From JBDNFP01 sp041689775 (GTDB lineage: Bacteria; Bacteroidota; Bacteroidia; Cytophagales; Spirosomataceae): a stretch of DNA of 22,141 nt. The DNA lies in the NCBI GenBank assembly GCA_041689775.1, contig JBDNFP010000320.1, positions 1 through 22,141 on the forward strand, written 5' to 3'. Below the pieces are notes generated by a model. That model searched no databases, was not told the origin of the DNA, and was given only the letters and a program-made list of their open reading frames with translations. A program made the position numbers and the translations under genes. Of this stretch, positions 7,911-14,614 are shown piece by piece; positions within the stretch are counted from its first letter, which is position 1, and each line of letters opens with the position of its first letter.

Positions 7911-8698
7911 CGCTCCCGGACGCTTTCGGTGAGTTGGCGGTATACGGATGCCCATTCAGGATTGAATTCCTGCAAGTAGGCCAAGTGCTTATTGGTAATG
8001 GCCCAATCGGCCCGCCGGGCGGGACCGGTTTGTACATTGCCGGGATCATCGCTGAGTAATGCCTTGTTGATCGTCTCCCGAATAAGCGGTTTTAGTAAGT
8101 CAAACGATAGTTTTTTGTGTTGTAGTAAATCGTGTGAAATCGATAAAAGGTGGTTGGTAAAATTACAGGCAAATACCGCAGCTACGTGCAGATTGCGACG
8201 CTCATCAGAATCGCCTATTTGTACTTTTTTACTTATTGTTTTGGCGAGCTTTACAAGGGTGGTTTCCGTTACTTCATCCGTTGCTTCAATGCAAAAAGGG
8301 ATGTCTGTGTAGTCAAGCGGTACACTTTTGGTGAACGTCTGCAAGGGATACAGCACGCCGGTTCGTACGGGTACATCGCTGTAAATAGTAACAAATTTTT
8401 GCAGATCAAGTAAGGAGCGGCTACCCGACGTGTTGGCTAGTATGACTCCCTGTGGCAGTACTATCTGTTCCATAATATCTTCCAGGGCATCGTCGGACGC
8501 TGAAATGAGTAGAAGGTCGGCTTCACTTTCGGAAAAGTTGAGGTTGGGCTGAACAGCCGTGCCGTACAGAAGACTGGTCAGCTGCTGGGCGTGCTTGGTA
8601 TCACGGCTGTATATTTCACAAATAATATGACCGGCATTTTCGAAGGCCTGAGCCAGGTGCCACGCTACATTTCCGGCTCCAATAATCGATATTTTCAT
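7892..8698 (-). CDS. Rossmann-like and DUF2520 domain protein
   Basis: 268 residues from the ATG at 8698; the TTG three codons upstream is a less likely start. The N-terminus MKISIIGAGNVAWHLAQAF is a dinucleotide-binding Rossmann motif (GxGNVAxHL, Gly7 to Leu15), followed by an NAD(P)-fold region to about residue 125 with LLLISASDDAL and a GVLYPLQTF segment. The C-terminal half (about 130-268) is helical, with HVAAVFACNFTNHLL and TGPARRAD motifs as in DUF2520 (6-phosphogluconate-dehydrogenase-like) domains. These proteins are predicted oxidoreductases of unknown substrate. In Bacteroidota they commonly sit beside a KdsC-type phosphatase; here the AGE-like gene lies between. The 3' end overlaps that gene by 19 bases, tail to tail. 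The upstream region is shared with a divergent glycosyltransferase. Confidence 0.85.
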   Translation of the reverse strand: MKISIIGAGNVAWHLAQAFENAGHIICEIYSRDTKHAQQLTSLLYGTAVQPNLNFSESEADLLLISASDDALEDIMEQIVLPQGVILANTSGSRSLLDLQKFVTIYSDVPVRTGVLYPLQTFTKSVPLDYTDIPFCIEATDEVTETTLVKLAKTISKKVQIGDSDERRNLHVAAVFACNFTNHLLSISHDLLQHKKLSFDLLKPLIRETINKALLSDDPGNVQTGPARRADWAITNKHLAYLQEFNPEWASVYRQLTESVRERYFDVD

Positions 8699-8769
8699 GG
8701 GAATCAATGATAGAATGATGGAATGAAAGAGTATCTTCTCATTTCATTTAACATTGTTGTGTAATCTCC

Positions 8770-8777
8770 TACTTTTG
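8770..8777 (+). promoter_or_regulatory. Candidate -7 box for the GT2 gene
   Basis: TACTTTTG matches TAnnTTTG and lies about 30 bases before the TTG start at 8806. No clean TTG is found at the ideal -33 spacing; TTTA at 8747-8750 has about the right spacing. Confidence 0.42.
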
Positions 8778-8805
8778 TGCGTACGAAATATAGTTATTTT
8801 CATTC

Positions 8806-9516
8806 TTGAAAGACGTCCTCCTGTTGCAAAATACCCTGATAGATGTTGTAATTCCTGCCTTCAACGAAGAAAATTCGGTAGGAAACGTGGTTCGTGACCT
8901 CCCCAGAGATTACGTACGCGAGGTAGTCGTAGTGAATAATAACTCCCGCGATGAGACCCGCCGGGCTGCCGAAGAGGCCGGAGCTACTGTGCTCGACGAG
9001 CCCCGGCAGGGCTACGGCTACGCCTGCCTCAAAGGGATTGAGTACCTCAAAAATAAAGCTGACCAACCGGATGTGCTGGTCTTTATTGATGCCGATTATT
9101 CTGATTACCCTGAGGAATTGGCAAAAATAGTAGACTATCTGCTGGAAAATAAGCTGGACATGGTCATTGGTTCGCGGGCGTTGGGCGTGCGGGAGTCAGG
9201 CTCTATGACGCCGCAGCAGGTATTTGGCAATTGGCTGGCTACGACACTTATTAAGCGTTTTTACGGCATTACCTACACCGACCTCGGCCCATTTCGGGCT
9301 ATCCGGTTTGATAAGTTACTGGCGATGCAGATGGAAGATACCACCTACGGCTGGACGGTAGAGATGCAGCTCAAAGCTGCCAAAATGGGTTTTCGGGTTG
9401 GTGAAGTGCCCGTTACCTACCGCCGCCGTATCGGGCATTCGAAGGTGTCGGGAACGGTAAAGGGTACGGTGATGGCGGGGTATAAGATTTTGAGTTGGAT
9501 ATTTAAGTATAGGTAG
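8806..9516 (+). CDS. GT2 glycosyltransferase (dolichyl/polyprenyl-phosphate sugar transferase-like)
   Basis: 236 residues, starting at TTG because an in-frame stop lies five codons upstream and no ATG is available. It has a compact GT-A fold: IDVVIPAFNEENSVG at 12-26, NNNSRDET at 44-51, the nucleotide-sugar and metal motif FIDADYSDYP with Asp95-x-Asp97, and VIGSR at 120-124. The end YRRRIGHSKVSGTVKGT is typical of the DPM1/polyprenyl-phosphate mannosyl or glucosyl transferase group. Such enzymes move a sugar from a nucleotide donor to a lipid phosphate at the cytoplasmic membrane face. There are no membrane helices, which matches the short DPM1-like form. The acceptor and sugar cannot be read from the sequence. 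It is a single gene, divergent from the DUF2520 gene. Confidence 0.85.
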   Translation: MKDVLLLQNTLIDVVIPAFNEENSVGNVVRDLPRDYVREVVVVNNNSRDETRRAAEEAGATVLDEPRQGYGYACLKGIEYLKNKADQPDVLVFIDADYSDYPEELAKIVDYLLENKLDMVIGSRALGVRESGSMTPQQVFGNWLATTLIKRFYGITYTDLGPFRAIRFDKLLAMQMEDTTYGWTVEMQLKAAKMGFRVGEVPVTYRRRIGHSKVSGTVKGTVMAGYKILSWIFKYR

Positions 9517-9557
9517 TTTTTTGTTTTCCGCCTAGTCTTTCAAGCCCCGATTGTGAA

Positions 9558-10372
9558 CTAGAACCGTATCCCTACCACTACCCCAAAGCCCGTATTGCGG
9601 ACGATCTTTTCAACGCGCATGAGGGGATAGACCAACGGATTACCCTGTGGGTTGGTGACTTGTACTAGTGGTGCCGAGAGTGTGCGGGCACGGCTAATGT
9701 TGAATAAAAGCGGGGTTCCTTCCAGCTCTATAAACAAGGCGGTTGGGCGGGAAAACACCTGCTGAAATCCTGAATCAGTCTGTTTTCTGAACAGCTTTTT
9801 ATTCAAGGCATATTTCACCCCAAGCCCCGCAAATACATGGTAGTCAACCTGAGTAAAGTAGCCGTAGTTATCCCCCCAGAAGGCACTTTTGAAGTCCAGT
9901 AGGTAGTCGAGGCGCTGTCCCAGACGCAAATACCCTACCGTGCGCTGGGGACGGGTACGAAATTGTAAAGACAACACCGAGGAAGCGTAATGAAACAGAT
10001 TGTCCTGAACGGTGCGGGGAGGTAAAAACACAGCATATCCCTGATCTTGCTGGTAAACCGCTTCGGACCGGAACCCTTTTTGACGATACCCCACGCCTAC
10101 CTGCATGGCAATGCGGGTAGTGAGTAATAGGTCATAGCAAATCATTCCATTGAAAGTGCCTCTACCGTAGCCCCCCGTCCGGTTGCTGCCGATTCTGGCT
10201 CCGGTAGTATCGGGAAGTGCCGGAATGGTTAAAATGTTGAGGTGCCTCTGCCGACTCGAATAAGCACCTAGTTTGAGAGTCCAGGCTCCCGACTGGGCGC
10301 AGGCTTCCTACGGAAGCTGCATGTGAAACAAAGGGTAAGCCCCAGGACTGATAATGCGTTTCGAAGTCTCAT
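9558..10372 (-). pseudogene. B2: second copy of the barrel gene B, frameshifted near its signal peptide
   Basis: From residue 'MICYD' (ATG at 10145) the 195-residue frame aligns along its length with the intact B1 protein (11076-11864), sharing YRQKGF/FRQKGF, RTVGYLR-x-G-x-RLD-x-LL, NYGYF, ELEG and a terminal IRF. The frame stays open upstream to a TAG at 10308-10310 and includes AQSGAWTLKLGAYS, matching B1's mature N-terminus. A plausible signal peptide, MRLRNALSVLGLTLCF, starts at the ATG at 10372 but is in another frame. A one-base loss around 10304-10310 explains the break, and restoring it gives about 271 residues against 262 for B1. The break sits in a short hairpin (CTTCC-GTA-GGAAG), so a sequencing error is possible. 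If intact it would be an exported outer-membrane barrel protein. It is the last gene of the lipoprotein-barrel operon. Confidence 0.7.
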
Positions 10373-11053
10373 TGCAAATTATATTTAACACACCTAAGTT
10401 GAAAACTCTGCCTTGGTATCCGGCATATACATTGGTATAGGTATGGTAGCTGGGAAAAATTATACTTGATGCATCCTTGATAAGCCGACCCTCGGTGTAC
10501 AGTTCGATACGTTTATTCAACGCATACGAACATTCAACGCCAGCTGTCCGCCAAAGGAGTCGAGCATTGGAAAGCGTGTCCATTCGACCGGGGTAATGTA
10601 GGTAGCACCCGCTTGCAGGATGATGCTTTCCGTAGCATACAGCTTCCATCCTCCGTACAGTCCCGCCCGCAAGCCTACTTTCCATTTGGATTTATGTAGC
10701 TGGTAGGTGAGGAACAAAGGCAGTAGCAAAAAGCCGGTATTGCTGCTGTTACGTGCCGTATCTATGGATTGACTGATCGTTTGTACTTGTAATAAGGTAA
10801 AGTAGCGAACGTCCCGGTACGTAAGGCCGATTTGCCAGCCCACCTGCTTACGTTGCCTTCCCACAAATATGTTTGCTTCGGGGCCCACACGCCTAGGGTT
10901 AAAGTAGTTTAGCAATGCCGTATCGTAGGTGTTGGTGTAAGAGCCCATTCCGCCCGAAAATCCCACATAATCAAATACCTGACCGTACCCTTTCTGATGT
11001 ATAAAAAAGAGTACGGCCAGAGTAATGTAGGTGATGGATGCTGCTTTTAGCAT
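10308..11053 (-). pseudogene. A2: second copy of the barrel gene A, frameshifted
   Basis: It starts at the ATG at 11053 with a signal peptide (MLKAASITYITLAVLFFIH, cleavage likely after GYGQ), 22 bases after the B1 stop. The frame resembles A1 (11861-12541) in YRDVRY, GLYGGWK/GLYTGWK and RFP-x-x-D-x-FGGQ, then breaks at about 10529: the original frame stops at 10517, while the next frame continues with CSYALNKRIELYTEGRLIKDASSIIFP, matching A1's CYQLNRHLSVGMNGTLVRDASALIYP. One missing base (GTTCG for GTTTCG) would restore it. The aligned stop position holds TGC (10374-10376), so the shifted frame runs on to TAG at 10308. Counting to that TGC gives 226 residues, the length of A1. A frameshift plus a lost stop argues for true decay. 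Confidence 0.7.
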
Positions 11054-11075
11054 GGACCTATACTGGTTGTTAAAG

Positions 11076-11864
11076 TCAGAACCGTACCCCAACTGCAAGG
11101 CCTACACTGGTATTGCGCACAATCTTCTGCATCAGGAAAGGTTGCGTATAGACGACTTCACCTTCTGCGTCGGTTACTTGAACAAAAGGCACGTCCGATA
11201 CTCTGCTTTTGTGGACATTGAATAAGGCAGGTACTCCTTCCAGTTCCAGAAAAAAGACCGTAGGGCGGTTATATAGTGGTAGTTGGTCAGGTTCGTTTTT
11301 TTGCCTGCCCCATTTCTTTTTTAGTGCGTATTCTACGCCCACAGCGCCGAAGATATTGAAATCAAGTTTTTTGAAGTAGCCGTAGTTATTTCCCCAAAAC
11401 GGGCTTTTAAAACCCAATAAACGGTCTAATCGATGCCCAATGCGTAGATACCCTACCGTCCGCTTCGGGTTGGTGCGAAGCTGAAGAGCTACCTCCGAAG
11501 ACAGATAGTGAAATGTATTTTTCTGCTGAGGGAAAGGCAGAATATTTGTTGCATACCCTTTATTTTGGTCATAAATAGCATCTGACAAAAAGCCCTTCTG
11601 CCGAAAACCCAATCCAGCCTGTATATTCAGGTTAGCGAGCAATGGACGATCATAAAAAGCCATGGCTCCAAAGGTCGTACGGGAATATTCCAAATAATAA
11701 TTTCCGATATAAAGTGGGAGAGAAGGAACAACGATAGGTACATTCGTAATTTGTTGCCCGTTCGAATAAAGCCCTGTTTTTAATCCCCAGCTCCCTTTTT
11801 GGCCATAGAGTTGTAGGGAAAGAAGTGATAGCGGTAAGAACGTAAGAAGAGCTAAATTTTTCAT
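11076..11864 (-). CDS. B1: predicted outer-membrane beta-barrel protein
   Basis: 262 residues with a signal peptide (MKNLALLTFLPLSLLSLQL, cleavage near YGQ, residue 22). The mature part is rich in alternating hydrophobic and polar stretches with many Gly, Tyr and Phe, and ends in GLAVGVRF; a terminal Phe is common in proteins handled by the BAM machinery. Conserved with the second copy are FRQKGF, RTVGYLRIGHRLDRLLGFKS, NNYGYF and FLELEG. No named family was recognised; PorT-like or OmpA-like small barrels are the nearest idea. The start overlaps the A1 stop by ATGA, so A1 and B1 are probably translationally coupled and may act together. The A2-B2 pair downstream is a tandem duplicate. Confidence 0.7.
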   Translation of the reverse strand: MKNLALLTFLPLSLLSLQLYGQKGSWGLKTGLYSNGQQITNVPIVVPSLPLYIGNYYLEYSRTTFGAMAFYDRPLLANLNIQAGLGFRQKGFLSDAIYDQNKGYATNILPFPQQKNTFHYLSSEVALQLRTNPKRTVGYLRIGHRLDRLLGFKSPFWGNNYGYFKKLDFNIFGAVGVEYALKKKWGRQKNEPDQLPLYNRPTVFFLELEGVPALFNVHKSRVSDVPFVQVTDAEGEVVYTQPFLMQKIVRNTSVGLAVGVRF

Positions 11865-12541
11865 AAAACGTAGTGTAAGGTGAACTGAACTATGCTGGTA
11901 CGATAATCCGAAAATCGGGTGGATATTTTACGTGGAAATGGATAGATCAATGCCGAAGCATCCCTGACCAGCGTACCATTCATCCCCACAGACAGGTGAC
12001 GATTAAGCTGATAGCATATATCGAGTCCCACTTGCCCCCCGAATGCATCCACGGTTGGAAACCTGGACCCGGAGGCGAACCCGTAATAAATCACATTTGG
12101 ATACAAACGACTGGTCAGCATTTCCTGACCGAAGGTTTTCCATCCTGTATACAGCCCTACCTTTGCCCGTAGGTGAATATTCTTTGAAAGAGGCTGTGAA
12201 TAGGTAAGCCAAACGGGTACGAGGATGAATGTATATCGACTTCGTATGTCATTGGAATCAAGCACCGTTCTATTGCTGTCATATAGTACACCTGTCTCTT
12301 TGTATCTTACATCCCGATAATTTATCCCTGTTTCCCAGCCAAATCCTTTCTTGCGGGCTCTCCCATAAAAGATCCCCAAGTTAGCACCGCGCTCTACGGG
12401 GTTTGAAACATTGGAGAAAGCACTATCAAAACGGTTACTTGAATACCCCACCCCGCCCGCCACAGAGATGTACGGACGGGGCTGGGCCACAACTATTTGA
12501 CTAATTAAAAATAGTGAAATAAACAGTACTCTTCCGATCAT
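11861..12541 (-). CDS. A1: predicted outer-membrane beta-barrel protein
   Basis: 226 residues from the ATG at 12541, which forms an ATGA overlap with the stop codon of the lipoprotein gene; an ATG two codons upstream at 12547 is the alternative. The signal peptide is MIGRVLFISLFLISQIVVAQ, with cleavage likely at VVAQ. The mature protein begins PRPYISVAGGVGYSSN, a typical first strand of a small barrel, with further amphipathic strands (WETGINYRDVRY, AKVGLYTGWK, FGGQVGLDICYQL) and a hydrophobic end (VQFTLHYVL). The function is unknown. The stop overlaps the B1 start by four bases. Tight coupling of lipoprotein, A1 and B1 suggests one envelope complex or sequential assembly. Confidence 0.7.
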   Translation of the reverse strand: MIGRVLFISLFLISQIVVAQPRPYISVAGGVGYSSNRFDSAFSNVSNPVERGANLGIFYGRARKKGFGWETGINYRDVRYKETGVLYDSNRTVLDSNDIRSRYTFILVPVWLTYSQPLSKNIHLRAKVGLYTGWKTFGQEMLTSRLYPNVIYYGFASGSRFPTVDAFGGQVGLDICYQLNRHLSVGMNGTLVRDASALIYPFPRKISTRFSDYRTSIVQFTLHYVL

Positions 12542-13554
12542 GAGCATTGACCACTGAAGTTACTTGATCCTCCAATCCACGGAGCATTTTGATTGATAAT
12601 GGAAAAATCAGAAACACGGAGGCATCTTAACCCCCGCCCTCCACCATACACTTGCCACTCTTGTGTATAAAGAAGCTCTGCACCGACCACCCCTTGGTAT
12701 TGTAAGTTGTAATTGTAACTAATATTTGGATTACTTGGCCAGGTGCCTGAATCAGTGTTACAATTAGTTCGCCAATAAATGTTCGAAGTGAACGTCCCAT
12801 TTGTTAGACATGCATCAAAAACTGTTGAAAAAGGAATAGAAGGAGTAACCCACGCCCAAATCACTGCGTCCAAACGGAAGTACACAGCATATTTTTTATA
12901 GTCAGTCCCCCTCACGTAACGAGCTGTATTCGGATTAAGAGAAATAGGACTATTACCAGTACAAGTGCTATGTGCATTTTGCCTTATACCTCCATCATTA
13001 CTAGATATTCCACCTCCACCTATGCAAAAAGTCGTTCTTGCATTTGCTAACTTTTTGGAATTACTATCAAGGGTCGGTGAAATCGTAATCCCCTCATCAA
13101 GCAGCGTTAGGACTTCATCTTCAAAGGAAAAAATGTATATGTCTTTGTCTTTTTGTTCTTTTAGCAGTTTGGAGTACACATTTTTCTTTTGATCCTGACT
13201 TATGACACGAGCAAGCCTGTCCTCGAAGTTTAGTTTAATGATCCAGTTTCCGATTTGTAACACTCCTTCTGAATTTAGTAAACGTGCCAGTTCATCAGGT
13301 ATTTTGTCCGTGCCTACTCCTTGTTTTACATTGGCCTGCTTACTCGCCAATGATACAAATCCCGCTGGTACATTGGTCAATTTTCGGCGGTTGACTAATG
13401 CTGAATCATAGTCTGTTCGTGTGTCAAATACCAGAAAGGACTCTGCTGGTACGACTGCGTCCTGTTCAGCCGGTGAAATACCGCCAAACTCACGTTGGCA
13501 CCCTGCTGTTAGAATTAGAGCCAGGAATGTGCAGAATAAAGCTACTTTTTTCAT
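12538..13554 (-). CDS. Predicted lipoprotein, first gene of the barrel operon
   Basis: 338 residues. The N-terminus MKKVALFCTFLALILTAGC is a signal peptide with a lipobox ending at Cys19 (LTAGC; Thr at -3 is less usual than Leu). The mature part has a charged, partly helical region to about 160 (KQEQ- and KDK-type stretches near 120-140). A C-terminal region from about 170 is rich in Gly, Asn, Ser and aromatic residues, with six cysteines (177, 198, 249, 265, 311, 337) that could pair in the periplasm or at the surface. I do not recognise the family. The stop codon overlaps the A1 start by ATGA, so it leads the lipoprotein-A1-B1-A2-B2 operon. A Crp-like dyad lies about 150 bases upstream. Its placement at the outer membrane is an inference. 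Confidence 0.72.
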   Translation of the reverse strand: MKKVALFCTFLALILTAGCQREFGGISPAEQDAVVPAESFLVFDTRTDYDSALVNRRKLTNVPAGFVSLASKQANVKQGVGTDKIPDELARLLNSEGVLQIGNWIIKLNFEDRLARVISQDQKKNVYSKLLKEQKDKDIYIFSFEDEVLTLLDEGITISPTLDSNSKKLANARTTFCIGGGGISSNDGGIRQNAHSTCTGNSPISLNPNTARYVRGTDYKKYAVYFRLDAVIWAWVTPSIPFSTVFDACLTNGTFTSNIYWRTNCNTDSGTWPSNPNISYNYNLQYQGVVGAELLYTQEWQVYGGGRGLRCLRVSDFSIINQNAPWIGGSSNFSGQCS

Positions 13555-13700
13555 ACTTTTGAAAAGGTTTAATTGTTGAAAAGAATGGTTAAACTAGTTC
13601 AAAGCCGCGTAGGAACCATGGGGGCCAATCCAGAGGTAACTGCGTGGCTTTGTTTGCAAGTAACCACAAGAATTTTAAAAAACAATGTTACCTTTTTATT

Positions 13701-13718
13701 AATTGTTCTAGGACAATT
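13701..13718. promoter_or_regulatory. Crp/Fnr-like operator dyad upstream of the lipoprotein operon
   Basis: AATTGT-TCTAGG-ACAATT has perfectly complementary 6-base arms over a 6-base centre that itself contains CTAG. Spacing and symmetry fit a Crp/Fnr-family homodimer site (compare the 5-6-5 layout of CRP sites). It lies in the 206-base gap between the crp-like gene and the lipoprotein gene it could control. It is AT-rich and lacks a following T run on the minus strand, so it is a poor terminator. The rest of the gap is AT-rich with no gene seen. Confidence 0.4.
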
Positions 13719-13760
13719 TCTTTCATTTATTAAAATGATATAATGCTGTATATGAGTTAT

Positions 13761-14354
13761 TTACCCCACCCCCCCCTTATCCCGATAAATTCTTCGTATT
13801 TTTGATAGCGTGAACCGGGTAATGCCCAAATAAGTAGCTATTAGTTTACCCGGTAGACGTTGCAGCAGGTCGGGACGTTCCTCGGCAAACTGCCGGTAAC
13901 GGTCGTAGGCATTGAGCAATAGAAACTGTTGCATACGGTGCTCACTTTGCCATAGGTAGTGCAGGCTAAGCTGGTAGGCCAGGTTTTTGAGCATTGGGAT
14001 ATTGTGGAGAAGGGCCTCGTAGTCAGCCTTGCTGATCGCTACGGCCCGTACATTGGTGCAGGCCGTGTGGTATTCGGCGGCAGTTTGCTGATTATGAAAG
14101 CTTTGGACGGAGGCTACAAAATCGCCCTCCGTCGCAAACCAGTTGATAAACTCTTTCTTACCGTTCTGGCAGCGGCTCATGACCACGCCCTGCTCAATAA
14201 AGTACAGATGGCTTTGCACTAGCCCTGGACTAAGCAGATGTTGCCCGGTAACGAAGGTCACTGGCTGGGCGGCATTAGAAAGCGCTGCCCGGCTGGAAGT
14301 ATCCAACGGCAGGCGGAGTAAAATGGTGGAAATAAACGGTTTCATTGAGGACAT
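13761..14354 (-). CDS. Crp/Fnr-family transcriptional regulator
   Basis: 197 residues from the ATG at 14354; an ATG at 14345 (194 residues) is equally possible and a TTG at 14360 less so. Residues from about 20 to 110 form a cyclic-nucleotide-binding-like beta roll (LLSPGLVQSHLYFIEQGVV, FATEGDFVASV). A C-terminal winged helix-turn-helix is seen in LPGKLIATYLGITRFTLSKIRR near 165-190. The roll lacks the full cAMP phosphate-binding signature and there is no N-terminal cysteine cluster for an iron-sulfur centre, so the signal is unknown, as for many Bacteroidota members. The gene reads toward the lipoprotein operon, with a Crp-like dyad between, and has a 28-bp palindrome about 70 bases upstream of its start. 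Local control of the operon or autoregulation is inferred. Confidence 0.88.
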   Translation of the reverse strand: MSSMKPFISTILLRLPLDTSSRAALSNAAQPVTFVTGQHLLSPGLVQSHLYFIEQGVVMSRCQNGKKEFINWFATEGDFVASVQSFHNQQTAAEYHTACTNVRAVAISKADYEALLHNIPMLKNLAYQLSLHYLWQSEHRMQQFLLLNAYDRYRQFAEERPDLLQRLPGKLIATYLGITRFTLSKIRRIYRDKGGVG

Positions 14355-14407
14355 GGACAATGAATGGTATGGGGATGATATGGCAATAATATTGTGCTAT
14401 CACTTTT

Positions 14408-14416
14408 CAAAACGTA
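14408..14416 (-). promoter_or_regulatory. Possible -7 box of the crp-like gene
   Basis: On the minus strand TACGTTTTG resembles TAnnTTTG with one extra T. It lies about 55 bases before the ATG at 14354 and next to the 28-bp palindrome at 14426-14453, which would then overlap the upstream promoter region. Confidence 0.3.
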
Positions 14417-14425
14417 ACGTAAAGA

Positions 14426-14453
14426 GTTGATAAAAAAGTACTTTTTTATCAAC
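14426..14453. repeat. Perfect 28-bp palindrome
   Basis: The half-site GTTGATAAAAAAGT is followed without a loop by its exact reverse complement. The flanking bases (A at 14425, G at 14454) do not extend it. It lies between the divergent crp-like gene and the sorting-domain remnant, at the point where similarity to a sorting domain starts. It could be an operator for a dimeric regulator, a weak AT-rich hairpin, or a rearrangement scar. Confidence 0.85.
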
Positions 14454-14609
14454 GATATAGCCAGATTAGTAGTACATAAAACGTCCACTTCTTCAAGTCA
14501 GGAAAGTATCCTACCTTTGGAGGTAGAAGGGCTGGCGCCGGGCACCTATTTAGTCCGGGTTCGTAGTGGCTCCTTCACGAAAACCAGTAAAGTGATTCTG
14601 AATCATTAA
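14427..14609 (+). pseudogene. Remnant of a type IX secretion C-terminal sorting domain
   Basis: The 60-residue frame opens at a TTG inside the 28-bp palindrome. From about residue 9 it reads like the second half of a T9SS type A sorting domain: NDIARLVVHK (compare the usual xDIxGRxV strand), a short linker, then VEGLAPGTYLVRVRSGSFTKTSKVILNH and a stop. In this family such a tail of 70 to 100 residues ends a large secreted protein and directs it through the type IX pathway. Here no signal peptide or passenger is present upstream, only the crp-like promoter region, so this is probably the 3' end of a deleted gene. It ends five bases before the next glycosyltransferase start. Confidence 0.6.
14512..14519 (+). 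promoter_or_regulatory. Possible -7 box for the glycosyltransferase pair
   Basis: TACCTTTG fits TAnnTTTG exactly and lies inside the sorting-domain remnant, about 95 bases before the TTG start at 14615. No TTG at -33 spacing is seen, so this is tentative. Confidence 0.28.
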
Positions 14610-14614
14610 CCATT

